Below, in pieces: positions 9,553 to 19,085 of a DNA stretch of 64,000 nt; position 1 is the first letter of the stretch; each line of letters opens with the position of its first letter. The position numbers and the translations under genes are program-made. Below the pieces are notes generated by a model. It saw only the letters and a program-made list of their open reading frames with translations. It searched no databases and was not told the DNA's origin. The stretch is from Symbiodinium natans (Eukaryota; Sar; Dinophyceae; Suessiales; Symbiodiniaceae): assembly GCA_905221605.1 (NCBI GenBank), contig CAJNDS010000313.1, forward strand, positions 907,275 to 971,274, given 5' to 3'.

Positions 9553-9615
9553 TGGAAGCTCAGAGCCCCCCTTCTCTCCCCCCGCTCAAAGAGTCTGAGA
9601 GGTGAAGCACTGCAG

Positions 9616-9656
9616 CCACGATGACCCCATGGCGACCGAGTTGGGATCCCCGAACC
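9616..9656 (+). CDS. Exon-like segment with both splice signals
   Basis: Acceptor GAAGCACTGCAG and GT of a TTTAGGG array enclose HDDPMATELGSPN. Lies in a C-array / G-array interval. Confidence 0.4.
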
Positions 9657-10360
9657 GTTAGGGTTTAGGGTTTAGGGTTTAGGGTTTAGGTTTTAGGGTT
9701 TAGGGTTTAGGGTTAGGATGGGATGTCTCCAGCAGCCAGTTTCGTGTTTGGGGTCTAGGGTCTTAGGTTTTAGGGTTTAGGGTTGGGGCCCACGGGGAGG
9801 TTAGGCTATACAGGGCCTTAGGGTGCAGGTTGAGGGTTTCTAGTGGGGGTTTCAGGCTCAAGGATTTTCGGGTTTCTGGAGTTTAGGGTTTAGGGCTAAA
9901 AGCCTGAACATCCAGAATCGCAAGACCCCAAAGCTGTAAGGCTAAAGCCCTAAACCGTAAACCATAAAGCCCTAAACCAAACGTTCCCTAAATGTTCCCA
10001 ATATTCCCACTACAGCTCGAAGAGTTCCCTTTTTGAGGTACCTCCCCCTCTTTGGCCCCTAAACTCTGAAACCTAAAGCCCAAAACCCTAGCTAACACCC
10101 TAAAACTCTAAAACCCCAAAACAAAAAAAAACCTAAAACCCTAATACCCTAATACCCTAAAACCCTAAAACCCTAAAGCCCTAAAACCAAACCCTAAAGT
10201 CTAAAACCCCAAAGCAAAAAAACCCAAAACCCAAACCCTAAAGCCCCAAACCCCCAGACCCTAAACCCAGGAACCTGGGCCCTCTACCACTTGGGATCCC
10301 TTGTTGAAAGGAAACCCTAAACCCTAAACCCTAAACCCTAAACCCTAAACCCTAAACCAG
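9657..10360. repeat. Mixed telomere-like repeats without a gene
   Basis: TTTAGGG units (9,659-9,790), degenerate G-rich and CCCTAAA-rich text (9,890-10,265), then a CCCTAAA array (10,312-10,357). No convincing coding segment seen. Confidence 0.75.
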
Positions 10361-10414
10361 GTGCGGCGCCACAAGCACTGCTGGGTTCAGCCTTTCCGTG
10401 CCTACGGAGCGCGG
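10361..10414 (+). CDS. Phase-0 exon-like segment
   Basis: Acceptor CCTAAACCAG, 18 codons reading VRRHKHCWVQPFRAYGAR, donor CGCGG/GTTGGT. Basic and aromatic residues give a protein-like composition. Confidence 0.45.
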
Positions 10415-10503
10415 GTTGGTAGCTTGGGTGTCTTGGGGGGGTGGGGGTTTAGGGTTTAGGGTTTAGAGTTTAGGGTTTAGGGTCTAGGGTTTAGGGTTTG
10501 GGG

Positions 10504-10595
10504 TTGGGACGTTCCCCCTTTTTCTAACAGTCCTCAATAGGGATGAGAATAGAGGGTACTATAACCCCTATTTAGTATAAGCGGGAATGTCCCAA
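10504..10595. mobile_element. Family A MITE-like element, copy 2
   Basis: Inverted ends TTGGGACGTTCCCCC and GGAATGTCCCAA. Flanks GTTTGGGG and GTTTTTGG agree at 6 of 8 positions. Confidence 0.65.
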
Positions 10596-10720
10596 GTTTT
10601 TGGGTTTGGCGTTTAGGGATTCTTTAGGGGTTAGTAAGAGTGGAGGGTTTAGGGGTGGCGGGGGTCGAAGCTGTAGGGTTCAGGGGTGAGGATTTAGGGT
10701 GTAGGGTCGGATCTTGGGGA

Positions 10721-10866
10721 GTACTTGAAGGTTTATGGTACTTATGAACCAATTAGAACTGTACTTATAACTGTACCTATAACCATATTAGGGCACTTAA
10801 GGGGCTTATAAGTGGGTTAGAAGTACAGTTATAACTGGTTCATAAGTACCGTGAACCTCCAAGTAG
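10721..10866. mobile_element. Family B inverted-repeat element with GT...AG ends
   Basis: About 30-bp inverted ends (TACTTGAAGGTTTATGGTAC... against CCGTGAACCTCCAAGTA). The element begins with GTACTT and ends with AAGTAG, so it could be removed as a GT-AG intron. Confidence 0.6.
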
Positions 10867-11462
10867 GGTTTAGACCTTTAGTGCTAGGTGGGGTTTGAGG
10901 ATTTTAGTCTTGGGGGTTCCTGAGACGCTGCACTTTGGAAAGCAGCCTAAAGCGCCCTAATGCCCGTGGTTCGGGTTCAGAGGGTTTAGGGCTTAGGGGA
11001 CTTTGGGGCACCCGCCAGCACACCATGCAGCCCCGCCCGGAACATCTCTGAGACCTTAAAGCCCTAAAACTCTGAACCTTGAAACCCAAAACCTTGCATT
11101 GTGACACCTCTCAATCCCTGTAGTCCCCGAAGAACATTCTCACAGAACCAGAAGATGCAGGGGTCGCGGCTTGCGGTTGTACGCGTGCTGCTATTTTTTT
11201 TTACTCTAAGACCCTACACTAACAGTCCATGTACGAAAAAATGCGTGTGCCCTCGTGCGACTATATGAGAATCTCTTTAAGGCTCACTATACTACTGTTG
11301 TTGGTGCGTGTATAGAAGGTTCCTTTCTAATATTGGTGAGTGTATATGTGGGGTGTCCTGTTGCGGGTACAAGAACCCTAAACCCTAAACCCTAAATCCT
11401 AAACCCTAAACCCTTACATGGGTGCATGGACTGCTACAGCTAGTACTCGTACCCTTGTGCAG
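10867..11462. other. Unique segment with weak open frames
   Basis: Contains short plus-strand open segments (for example about 11,130-11,200, reading ILTEPEDAGVAACGC) without matched splice sites, and an AT-rich stretch at 11,200-11,370. No gene asserted. Confidence 0.35.
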
Positions 11463-11544
11463 AGCATGGCACGCTTCCGCTGCTTTTGTGTGTCAAGGCG
11501 GAAGGGGGGGGATGCAGGACGTGGGGCATGTCATGTGGCTGCTA
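11463..11544 (+). CDS. Exon-like segment
   Basis: Acceptor CCCTTGTGCAG, then SMARFRCFCVSRRKGGDAG and on to the next TTTAGGG array. Basic, cysteine-containing; unrecognised. Confidence 0.35.
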
Positions 11545-11655
11545 GGGTTTAGGGTTTAGGGTTTAGGGTTTAGGGTTTAGGGTTTAGGGTTTAGGGTTTA
11601 GGGTTTAGGGTTTAGGGTTTAGGGTTTAGGGTTTTAAGGTTTAGGGTTTTAAGGT
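11544..11655. repeat. TTTAGGG array
   Basis: About 15 heptamers, very pure. Confidence 0.95.
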
Positions 11656-11890
11656 TATAGGGGCTCAGCTGATGGCGAAGAGGTCGATGTAGGGTCCAGC
11701 CCGACTGAAACTGTCCCTCACTCGTTTTGTCGGCCCCTCACTTCCGCTGCGAACTTGTGTAGCAGAGCTTCAAGGCTTGGGGTTTAGCGTTTTTTGTTTT
11801 TTGTTCTACTCTGGACTGCAACTGATGGATGGAAGCCAGGTACCGTGTTGGTTTCATCTAAACCAGAAGTCTTGTCTGATGACCTAAACT

Positions 11891-12064
11891 ATGGTGGAAG
11901 AGACCATTGAAGAGACCCAAACAGTGACCCGAACTTCAAGCTACCACCAGGTGCAAAACATTTTCTCAACCTCCTCTGTAACCTGCCGGGCGCGCCCCTT
12001 CCGTGATCCAGCCGCACTCATGCCGGGAAGATGGCGAGACAGGCCGGCGTCGTTTAGGGTTTAG
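11891..12064 (+). CDS. 57-codon open frame with ATG
   Basis: ATG at 11,891, reading MVEETIEETQTVTRTSSYHQ and on to a TAG inside the following TTTAGGG array. The N-terminal third is acidic and threonine-rich, the C-terminal third basic. An internal CACCAG/GTGCAA could be a donor. The spacing, composition and ATG make it one of the better candidates for a first exon. Confidence 0.4.
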   Translation: MVEETIEETQTVTRTSSYHQVQNIFSTSSVTCRARPFRDPAALMPGRWRDRPASFRV

Positions 12065-12264
12065 GGTTTAGGGTTTGGGGTTTAGGGGTTAGGGTTCAGG
12101 GTCTAGTCCCACTCTCCCGACCTCCAAGCTCGGAACTTACTCAACTCACAGGCACTGTCTTGAGAGAGTAGTCAGAAGCCTTTGCTGCTTTGAAGCGATT
12201 CTTGGGGTTGTTCTAAGCAACCTGAACTGCAGCCATGACCCTAAACCCTAAACCCTAAACCTTG

Positions 12265-12354
12265 GATCTTGCATCCTAAGCTATGACTACAAGCTCCAAG
12301 TAGCTTCGCCTGATGCGGGACCAAGGCATCGCTTGGGGCTTCTGTGTTCTTGGG
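12265..12354 (+). other. Unique segment, strand ambiguous
   Basis: Open on both strands (plus: LGSCILSYDYKLQVASPD; minus also open), which illustrates how weak single-segment calls can be. Confidence 0.25.
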
Positions 12355-12458
12355 AGAGGGTTTAGGGTTTAGGGTTTAGGGTTTAGGGTTCAGGGTTCAG
12401 GGTTCAGGGTTTAGAATCCAATGCCTCCTGATTAAGGAGCTCCTCAACTTATCCTCAG

Positions 12459-12508
12459 ACACCCTTCACAGCGGAAGGGATAGTCCTTCGGAGTATTGGC
12501 CTTACAAG
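12459..12508 (+). CDS. Exon-like segment with both splice signals
   Basis: Acceptor CAACTTATCCTCAG and donor TACAAG/GTACCG enclose 50 bp reading TLHSGRDSPSEYWPYK. Unrecognised. Confidence 0.4.
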
Positions 12509-12599
12509 GTACCGGGCCGCAGCCACTGCATTCTTCCCAACTGCATGGCTTCTTGGTGCCCGAAACCCTAGACCTCACAAGGTTGGCCCTTTCCCGATA

Positions 12600-12700
12600 G
12601 GAAACCCTGAACCCTAAACCCTAAACCCTAAACCCTACACCCTACCCTAAACCCTAAACCCTAAACCCTAAACCCTAAACCCTAACCCTAAGCCCTAAAC
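12600..12700. repeat. CCCTAAA array
   Basis: About 13 heptamers with CCCTACA and CCCTAAG variants. Confidence 0.95.
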
Positions 12701-12720
12701 CCCAGCACCAGCAAGTTCAG

Positions 12721-12759
12721 GAGCCGCAGCCCCGCGATCCGGGAGACCCAGAGTGACTT
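12721..12759 (+). CDS. Exon-like segment
   Basis: Acceptor AGCAAGTTCAG and GT of GTTGGGG. One frame reads RSRSPAIRETQSDL, RS-rich as in splicing factors; another reads EPQPRDPGDPE. Lies between C and G arrays. Confidence 0.4.
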
Positions 12760-12763
12760 GTTG

Positions 12764-12836
12764 GGGTTTAGGGTTTAGGGTTTAGGGTTTAGGGTTTAGG
12801 GTTTAGGGTCTAGGGTTTAGGGTTTAGGGTTTAGGG
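12764..12836. repeat. TTTAGGG array
   Basis: About ten heptamers; it is the insertion site of family A copy 3. Confidence 0.95.
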
Positions 12837-12937
12837 TTGGGATGTTCCCCCTTCTTCTAACAGTCCTTAATCTGGAGTCGAGTAGCCCGTAACATAATCC
12901 CCATGAAGGACCGGTAGTATCAGGGGGAACATCCCAA
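12837..12937. mobile_element. Family A MITE-like element, copy 3
   Basis: Ends TTGGGATGTTCCCCCTT and AGGGGGAACATCCCAA. Exact 8-bp duplication GTTTAGGG on both sides (12,829-12,836; 12,938-12,945), although the host is itself a TTTAGGG array. Confidence 0.75.
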
Positions 12938-13316
12938 GTTTAGGGTTTAGAGGTTTAGGGGTTTAGGGGCTAGGGATGGTTAGGGTTCAGGGTTTAGGGT
13001 ATTAGGGTTTCGGGGTTTAGGGGTTTTAGCGTTTAGGGTTAAGGGGGTTTCGGGGTTTAGGGTTTAGCCTGTTGGGTTTGGGTTTCGTCTTTTTGGGCTT
13101 GACTGTGGGTTTCCGTGGACTCAGGGGCTCTAGGGTTATGAAGTAGAGACTCGGGGGCTCCTGTTTTGGGTCTGCAATGAAGTTACCGGTACCATTTTGC
13201 GGGTTCCATGGATTTAGGGATGGCGGGGGGGGGGGGGGGGGGGGGGGGGAGGGGTTGATTGTGGGGCTGTGTAGAAATGCTCCCTAAACCCTAAACCCTA
13301 AACACTAAACCCGAAA
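12938..13316. repeat. Degenerate TTTAGGG text with poly-G tract
   Basis: Contains a poly-G run of about 24 at 13,226-13,249. No supported gene. Confidence 0.7.
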
Positions 13317-13425
13317 TACTCTTATCATGAACGGCATGCTCTAAGTTCCCAAGAACCCCGGTTGGAGTTTTGTCTGGCCATGGGGTGCCAGTCTGTTGTG
13401 AACAAGAAAAGCTGTAGACTCTGCC
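13317..13425 (+). CDS. Exon-like segment
   Basis: Thirty-six codons (YSYHERHALSSQEPRLEF...) between CCCTAAA arrays. Cysteine-containing C-terminal part. No clear splice sites. Confidence 0.3.
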
Positions 13426-13569
13426 CTAAACCCTAAACCCGAAACCCTAAACCCCAAACCCGAAACCCAGTCCCGCATCCCCATGTGCGGCCCTGAAGAT
13501 CTTCAAGTCCTGCACACTGCCCTAAACCCTAAACCCTAAACCCAAAACCCTAAACCCTAAGCCCTAATT

Positions 13570-13773
13570 TTGGCGTTTTGGGGGCTCATCCTGAAGACAA
13601 CGCTTGGGTTTGGAACCCAGATGTTCACATTCTTGCTGAAGTGGACACAGGGGTTTGCTAGGGAACATGCCTACGAAGGGCTTCTTTGGGTCTTTGTGTT
13701 GCTGCAGGCTTCTAAAGGAGTTCTAGATAGTATAGTGGAGCGAGACTTGGGTTCGCAACAGAAGAACCGATAA
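13570..13773 (+). CDS. 67-codon open frame
   Basis: Reads FWGLILKTTLGFGTQMFTF then LLKWTQGFAREHAYEGLL and ends DLGSQQKNR-stop. The hydrophobic N-terminal half may be a membrane segment. Starts with TTG, so it is probably an exon rather than a complete gene. Bounded by a CCCTAAA array (13,520) and a TTTAGGG array (13,775). Confidence 0.4.
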   Translation: MAFWGLILKTTLGFGTQMFTFLLKWTQGFAREHAYEGLLWVFVLLQASKGVLDSIVERDLGSQQKNR

Positions 13774-13809
13774 GGGCATTTAGGGTTCAGGGTTTAGGGT
13801 TTAGGGTTA

Positions 13810-13878
13810 CATGCTGACCCTCACGTTGTCCTTATATGGGATCTGCTTCATTTCGTCGAACAATACTTCCACCAACCC
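13810..13878 (+). CDS. Exon-like segment
   Basis: Reads HADPHVVLIWDLLHFVEQYF then HQP, between TTTAGGG and CCCTAAA units (the reverse of the usual order). No acceptor. Confidence 0.3.
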
Positions 13879-13982
13879 TAAACCCCTAAACCCTTAACCC
13901 CCTAGACCCACAAACTCCCTAAACCCTAAACCCTAAACCCTAATTATTTCGGGCCTCCGAACCCAGGATTTTTGCGGGATTT

Positions 13983-14006
13983 GGGGGGGGGGGGGGGGGG
14001 GGGGGG
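13983..14006. repeat. Poly-G tract
   Basis: Run of about 24 G. Similar runs lie at 13,226, 16,907, 19,613, 54,359 and 61,401. Confidence 0.95.
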
Positions 14007-14109
14007 TTGCATCTGAGACCTCTAAGGCCTGCCTACTTTGAGGGTTCAGGTAAGGTCTGGGTTTTAGGGGTTTTCGGGTTTAGGGTTTAGGGTTTAGAGC
14101 AGGGGTTAA

Positions 14110-14221
14110 TTCAGGCCCGTGCATCTTCCTGTTGCTGGCGTGTTGCTTCCGACCTCGCAAGGCACCAAGTATCTCTCGAAGATGCTGGCAGGCCTCCGAG
14201 AAGACAGGGTCCGGGAATCAT
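14110..14221 (+). CDS. Exon-like segment
   Basis: After GGTTAATTCAG, an open frame reads PVHLPVAGVLLPTSQGTKY then LSKMLAGLREDRVRESW up to the next TTTAGGG array. Plausible real exon; family unknown. Confidence 0.4.
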
Positions 14222-14280
14222 GGTTTAGGGTTTAGGGTTTAGGGTTTAGGGTTTAGGGTTTAGGGTTTAGGGTTTAGGGT
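14222..14280. repeat. TTTAGGG array
   Basis: About eight heptamers. Confidence 0.95.
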
Positions 14281-14365
14281 GACTCCTTTATGGCTCCTTT
14301 ATAATTATACCATACACAACCCCAAAACCCAATTCTAATCATGAAGGCCCCTCTTAGCTATTCAG

Positions 14366-14461
14366 ACGGCTTCACGCAAGTTCTTTGGGAAGCGGGATGA
14401 GAAGTGCAAGATTTCACGGAAGCCTTCGGGTTCGTTTTGTTGGTTATTACTCCCTTCATAA
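14366..14461 (+). CDS. Exon-like segment
   Basis: Acceptor CTTAGCTATTCAG, then TASRKFFGKRDEKCKISRK and on to TAA at 14,459. Lysine-rich, protein-like. A donor may lie at TCG/GGTTCG. Confidence 0.4.
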   Translation, partial: TASRKFFGKRDEKCKISRKPSGSFCWLLLPS

Positions 14462-14642
14462 ACCTGAAACCTCTACTGACCCCTGACTTAAGGGGTTTAG
14501 GGTTAAGGCTTAACCCGATGCCTTAAACCCTCAAGCCTAAGTTTTTCGTATCCCAGACCCTGAACCCTAATCCCCCACCCTAAACCCCAACCACCTGTAG
14601 AAAAAAAAACCATCCTCACACCAAAAGCCAACTAGATCCCAG

Positions 14643-14706
14643 TCGCCGTGCTAGGACCCAGCGTGGGTACTTCTTCCCGATTTCTGATTCCGACGCCCAG
14701 AACCCT
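14643..14706 (+). CDS. Exon-like segment
   Basis: Acceptor AGATCCCAG, then RRARTQRGYFFPISDSDAQ before CCCTAAA units. Unrecognised. Confidence 0.3.
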
Positions 14707-15150
14707 AAACCCTATAAGCCCCAAGCCGTAAACCCTAGAATACCTAAACCCAAAGCCCAAAGCCCTTGTAAGCCCTTAGCCCTCAGAAGCCGGAAGCCCT
14801 AAACGCTGAACCTTAAAAGCCCTAAGCAAGCCCATTTTAGCCCTAAGCCCTTAGGGTTTAGGGTTTAGCTAATTTAGGGTTTAGAGTTTAGGGTTTAGGG
14901 TTTAGGGTTTAGGCTTAGAAGCCCACATTAGCTCTAAACCAGGGTTGAGGGCCTAGCCCTAGGCCCTAAGTGTGGTTTTGGCTATATTTTATGGTCCCTT
15001 ACCTGCTCCTTTAAAGGGTTCTGATGTCTGGGCCCTCAACTAACCCTAAACCCTAAACCCTAAACCCTAAACCCCAAACCCTAAAACCCTAAAACCCTAA
15101 AACCCTCAACCCTCAACCCTCAACCCTAAACCCTAAACCCTAAACCCTAA
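14707..15150. repeat. Mixed CCCTAAA and TTTAGGG tract
   Basis: Degenerate repeats in both orientations. A pure CCCTAAA array lies at 15,045-15,150. No gene seen. Confidence 0.8.
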
Positions 15151-15162
15151 ACCCTTCGCCAG

Positions 15163-15241
15163 GCTTCGGGCGATATGCCCGGAATCGTCCTGAAGATCTC
15201 AGGGTGTGCTCACAGGGCTCCTTCACGCAGCTTGGCTGGGA
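15163..15241 (+). CDS. Exon-like segment
   Basis: Acceptor TTCGCCAG; a frame reads GFGRYARNRPEDLRVCSQG then SFTQLGWEV before the TTTAGGG array. Lies in a C-array / G-array interval. Confidence 0.35.
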
Positions 15242-15393
15242 GGTTTCGGGTTTAGGGCGTTTAGGGTTTAGGGTTTAGGGTTTAGGGTTTTGGATTAAGG
15301 GTTGGGGCGTTTAGGGCTTTTGGGACTCAGGGTGCACCTACGGGCTCAGCAGCCGAAGCGCTGAAGCCCCAAACCCTTAAAGGCTATAAGCAG

Positions 15394-15459
15394 CGAGGTC
15401 CCTCAGACCAAGAGGTGAACTCCCGAGAATCTGCCCAAGCGGAGGATTCACGGGAACTT
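15394..15459 (+). CDS. Phase-0 exon-like segment with consensus donor
   Basis: Acceptor GGCTATAAGCAG and donor GAACTT/GTGAGTAGG enclose exactly 22 codons (RGPSDQEVNSRESAQAEDS...). Hydrophilic, acidic. The donor is a full consensus match. Confidence 0.45.
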
Positions 15460-15624
15460 GTGAGTAGGCTTTGAGGGTTACCCTTCTTATAACACCACTT
15501 GTAAGTGCTAGGTACCTGTGAGCCTCCAAGCTGTTGTTTGTTGGGCACGTTGTTCGACTTTTGTTTTTGGGTGCTGTTTTTTTCCCCCGCCCTGGGTGCG
15601 GGGTTGCTGCATTTTAAGTCAGCC

Positions 15625-15716
15625 TTGGGATGTTCCCCCTTCGTCCTTAATTGGTATTTAGTACCCACTATTCTAAGCCCGATTAAGGGCTGTTAGTCTA
15701 AGGGAGAACATCCCAA
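15625..15716. mobile_element. Family A MITE-like element, copy 4
   Basis: Ends TTGGGATGTTCCCCCTT and AGGGAGAACATCCCAA. Flanks AGTCAGCC and ACTCAGCC (15,617-15,624; 15,717-15,724) form an 8-bp duplication with one mismatch. Confidence 0.75.
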
Positions 15717-15834
15717 ACTCAGCCATTCTTCTCCACTACTCCTGGTCTGGGTCCCACCCCCAGAAACACCCGCACAGAGTCCCACCGGGTAGCCATGAGT
15801 GTCCATTCCCAGAGGGAGTTCTGCAGCGATCCCC
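15717..15834 (+). CDS. Exon-like segment after family A element
   Basis: Starts in the target-site duplication and reads SQPFFSTTPGLGPTPRNTR then TESHRVAMSVHSQRE, ending at CCCTAAA. A second frame is also open. Confidence 0.3.
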
Positions 15835-15980
15835 TAAACCCTCAACCCTTTGTCATGGTTGGGTAACATTTTGCATTCTTAAGGGCACTGAACCCAATAA
15901 GCAATAAACATGTAATTTAAACCCTAAACCCTCAACCCTCAACCCTAAACCCTGGAGGCCCCTGCAGCCCGCAGCCTTAA

Positions 15981-16112
15981 ATTGCTCCATGTTGTTGTGA
16001 GTGCAAGCTCGTCTCTCCAACAAGCCCTCGACATACAATGGTCGCGAAAGCTGTGATTTCCTGCCCTGACATTCCCTCACAAGGCCCGCAATATGTTGGA
16101 CTACACAGCTAA
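15981..16112 (+). CDS. Exon-like segment, 43 codons
   Basis: Reads ECKLVSPTSPRHTMVAKAV then ISCPDIPSQGPQYVGLHS-stop (TAA at 16,110). An overlapping minus-strand frame (75 codons) exists, so the strand is not certain. Confidence 0.35.
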   Translation: MAPCCCECKLVSPTSPRHTMVAKAVISCPDIPSQGPQYVGLHS

Positions 16113-16198
16113 GGTCCCTGTTTTGGCCTTAACTACTAAAAGCCCCCCAAACCTGAAACCCTAAACCCTAGCCAAGAGCCCTCGTAGCCCTCTGCGCC

Positions 16199-16266
16199 CA
16201 ATCCACTGCTCTGAGGCTTTCCAACCTGATGGATGCCTGGGCCACCCGGGAAGGCACTATGCCCCC
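16199..16266 (+). CDS. Exon-like segment
   Basis: Reads QSTALRLSNLMDAWATREG then TMPP before a CCCTAAA array. Helical-looking; no clear acceptor. Confidence 0.35.
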
Positions 16267-16335
16267 TAAACCCGAAACCCGAAGCCCTAAACCCTAAACC
16301 CTAAACCCTAAACCCTAAACCCTAAACCCTAAACC
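16263..16335. repeat. CCCTAAA array
   Basis: About ten heptamers, with CCCGAAA variants at the left. Confidence 0.95.
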
Positions 16336-16517
16336 CCATTGAAGCCCTTGGTACCTCCAGGGCCCCGGGCCCTTTGTTTCTTGGTTTAGTGTTTCGGGTT
16401 TATAGGGTTTAGGGTTCACCATGCAGGGCTTCTGACATCGCAGAACCTGCCTTTTCTTGCATCCGAACCCTGAAACCCTAAGCCCCAAGCCTCAAAACAA
16501 GGTGTAGCACCCGGCAG

Positions 16518-16568
16518 AAGATGCTAGAACGGGGAGACCTGGCCCGCCTCGGTTTGCCTATGTGGTGA
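16518..16568 (+). CDS. Exon-like segment
   Basis: Acceptor GCACCCGGCAG, then KMLERGDLARLGLPMW-stop. Short terminal-exon candidate. Confidence 0.4.
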   Translation, partial: KMLERGDLARLGLPMW

Positions 16569-16831
16569 TCGGGATATTTCCTGTGGGATTATGTGGGCGG
16601 TTCCTCGAATGAGGGTCCTATTTTTGGGACCTACTTGGGTTCAGGGTTTAGGGTTTACGTTTAGGGTGTAGGGTTTGGGGTTTAGAGTTTAGGGTTTAGG
16701 GGCTTTGGGTCCCACATACACTAAGGTAGGCCCAAAAAGGGGCCCTGACTTTGAGAGCTACCCATATGGTCTAGGCAGTTTAGGGTTCCTAAACCCTAAA
16801 CCCTAAACCCTAAACCCTAAACCCTAAACCC

Positions 16832-16891
16832 GCTCTGGAAGGCTACACCCGCAAGGAGATCCTTAACGCCGTTCGAGCCCCAGCGTGGCGT
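16832..16891 (+). CDS. Exon-like segment
   Basis: Directly after a CCCTAAA array and reads ALEGYTRKEILNAVRAPAW, then runs into TTTAGGG text. Protein-like. A poly-G run follows at 16,907-16,926. Confidence 0.35.
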
Positions 16892-16967
16892 TTGGGGTTT
16901 AGGGGTTTGGGGGGGGGGGGGGGGGGTGACCCTAAACCCTAGACCCTAAACCCTAAACCCTAAACTC

Positions 16968-17096
16968 GGGCTTTTGCACGTGCTGCAGCCGAAGGAAGGG
17001 GTTGACCTGTTTGACATGCATGTGAAAAAACCTGAAACTCACCTTAAAATCCTAATACCACAGAACTCTGAACCCCAAAACTCCAAAGCGTCCTGA
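16968..17096 (+). CDS. Exon-like segment, 42 codons
   Basis: Internal acceptor GTGCTGCAG (to 16,988). Reads LQPKEGVDLFDMHVKKPET then HLKILIPQNSEPQNSKAS-stop. One of the more convincing frames by composition; function unknown. Confidence 0.4.
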   Translation, partial: GLLHVLQPKEGVDLFDMHVKKPETHLKILIPQNSEPQNSKAS

Positions 17097-17480
17097 ACTT
17101 CCCAAATCTCTCTTCAGCCCTATGGGGTTTGGCGTTGTAAGTACCCTAAAGAAGTTTAAATGTGGTTATATCCATAGACTTTTGGCCCTTCATAAGTTTA
17201 CCCATGAACCTCCAAGTCGTCACTTGGCTTTTGCTTTTAAAGCAGAGTTGAAGTAGGGATGAGGAGACGCTGGCCCTGATCTAAATTTCCTACCTACAAC
17301 CCACCGGGCCATATTCTTGAATAGTAGCCACTTTTGGATTCCTGTCGTTCCAAGAGCAAAATCCCCTAATCCCTAAACCCTAAACACTAATCACCCTAAA
17401 CCCTAAGCCTTAAGCCCCAAGCCCTAAGCCCTAAACCCTAAACCCCTCCCCCCCCTCCCCCCCACCTTCCAAGGTACGGG
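17097..17480. other. Unique and degenerate-repeat segment
   Basis: Includes a family B terminus (CCCATGAACCTCCAAGTC near 17,198-17,215) and degenerate CCCTAAA units (17,370-17,445). No supported gene. Confidence 0.4.
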
Positions 17481-17481
17481 T

Positions 17482-17560
17482 GCACATGTTCCACGAGGAC
17501 AGAGATGGTGGTGATTGACGGCCCTCCCCATAGTTTAAGGCTCCAATGGACTGGGTTTCG
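17482..17560 (+). CDS. Exon-like segment, frame ambiguous
   Basis: Two plus-strand frames are protein-like: RVHMFHEDRDGGD-stop and CTCSTRTEMVVIDGPPH. Bounded by CCCTAAA text and TTTAGGG. Confidence 0.25.
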
Positions 17561-17744
17561 GGTTTTGGGTTTTGGGTTTTTAGGGTTTAGGCTTTAGGGT
17601 TTAGGGTTTAGGGTTTAGGGTTTGTGCGATGTTCACTGGGGCTAAGGTGGGGTGTTTAGGGCTGAAGCGCAGTTTTGAGTGGACCTGCGTGAGTCTAGCC
17701 TAAGACGCCCTAGTCTGCAGTGAGACCTTCAACGGTCGGGCTTG

Positions 17745-17825
17745 GGGTTTAGGGTTTAGGGTTTAGGGTTTAGGGTTCAGGGTTTAGGGTTTAGGGTTTA
17801 GGGCTTAGGGTTTAGGGTGTAGGGT
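17745..17825. repeat. TTTAGGG array
   Basis: About eleven heptamers with two variants. Confidence 0.9.
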
Positions 17826-18197
17826 CGGTATTGGGCATCGGGGAAGGCTGCGGGGCTTCTTCAAAAATGCTCTATAGTAGGGTTAGGTTCCTTACCCCAT
17901 TGAACCGTAGCCCCAAAGCCCTGAACCCCAAACCCCACAACCCTAAAGCCCTAACCAAAACCCTAACCCTAGAACCCTAAATACCCTAAAACCCAAAGCC
18001 CCAATGTCACTTGTTCCCTGCGGGGTTGTCAGATCTCAAACTCAACTCTTCTCCTGGCCCTACTCCCAGAGTGTCCTGGAGTGCCCAACGCCAGAGTGTC
18101 CCTGGAGTGCCCAACCCCCAGAGTATCTCGACCCAGAGAGGGTGGGAGGGTTTAGGGTTTAGGGTTTAGGGTTTAGGGTTTCGAAGTCTTTTTGCAG

Positions 18198-18311
18198 GAT
18201 GGGTCCTCCCTCCGCTTCTCCATAGAGCAGACACGGGGCGGAGGCCAGGTGGAGATCACCCTTCCAATATGCCGAACTGATCGAAGGTTTACGCGTGGCA
18301 TGGGGTTCTAA
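18198..18311 (+). CDS. Exon-like segment with strong acceptor
   Basis: Acceptor GTCTTTTTGCAG, then 37 codons reading DGSSLRFSIEQTRGGGQVE then ITLPICRTDRRFTRGMGF-stop. GGCCAG/GTGGAG inside is a possible donor. The beta-strand-like pattern is protein-like; family unknown. Confidence 0.45.
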   Translation, partial: DGSSLRFSIEQTRGGGQVEITLPICRTDRRFTRGMGF

Positions 18312-18369
18312 CCGTTGTGCACTCTGTATCACGGTATTGGCCCGTCCACGGGGTACGAACTTTTCCTTC

Positions 18370-18580
18370 AGTTTAGGGTTGAGGGTTTAGGGTTTAGAGT
18401 TTAGGGTTTGGGGTTCAGGGTTTAGGGTTTAGGGTTTGGGGGTTTAGGGTTTAGGCTTTAGGGTTTAGGGTTTGTCTCTTGGCATGGGCAGGTGGGGGTT
18501 GCCGAGCCAGACCAAGATGGGGTTTGGGGTTTAGGGTGTGGGGTTTAGGGTTTAGGGTTTAGGGTTTAGGGTGTAGGGGC
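18370..18580. repeat. TTTAGGG arrays
   Basis: Two runs separated by a 40-bp unique island. Confidence 0.9.
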
Positions 18581-18584
18581 TTGA

Positions 18585-18780
18585 GGAGATAGGGTGTATG
18601 GGCTTCTGTGGTTCATAGGGTTTACGGTGCGTATAGGGCTTGTAGGGGTCATAAGTTTAGTCAGGGGAGTTTACTGCAGGGTTGAACGAGAGGGTGTATG
18701 GGCTTGCAGGGTTTATGCGGTTTACGGTGCTTGCAGTGGTTAAAGGTTCAGAGGGGGTTTACTGTAGGGTTGAACCAGCT
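18585..18780. repeat. ~130-bp imperfect direct repeat
   Basis: AGGGTGTATGGGCTT...TTTACGGTGC...AGTTTACTGCAGGGTTGAA occurs twice (about 18,590 and 18,690). Not coding. Confidence 0.5.
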
Positions 18781-18791
18781 GGGAGCAAGTA

Positions 18792-18863
18792 GAGTCTACT
18801 TTCAAACCACGCCCGAAAAGCGCTGCCTCTTGCGCTAAAAATCGCAATGGGTTCAGTGTTTAG
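18792..18863 (+). CDS. Exon-like segment
   Basis: Reads ESTFKPRPKSAASCAKNRN then GFSV-stop after AAGTAG. Basic. A second short ATG frame follows at 18,894-18,941 (MTEAAKTTMPIGALE-stop). Confidence 0.3.
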   Translation, partial: ESTFKPRPKSAASCAKNRNGFSV

Positions 18864-19002
18864 GGGCGTGAGCCTTGGCATGCCTTTTTCGTGATGACAG
18901 AAGCTGCAAAAACTACCATGCCAATCGGGGCTCTGGAATGAAGACCGACAGGCCCCAAAACTCGGACCGGAAGGGTCACAACATCACCCCCCCCTCTCAA
19001 GC

Positions 19003-19083
19003 CCTAAACCCTAAACCCTCCTAAACCCTAAACCCTAAACCCTAAACCCTAAACCCTAAACCCTAAACCCTAAACCCTAAACC
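19003..19083. repeat. CCCTAAA array
   Basis: About eleven heptamers. Confidence 0.95.
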
Positions 19084-19085
19084 AT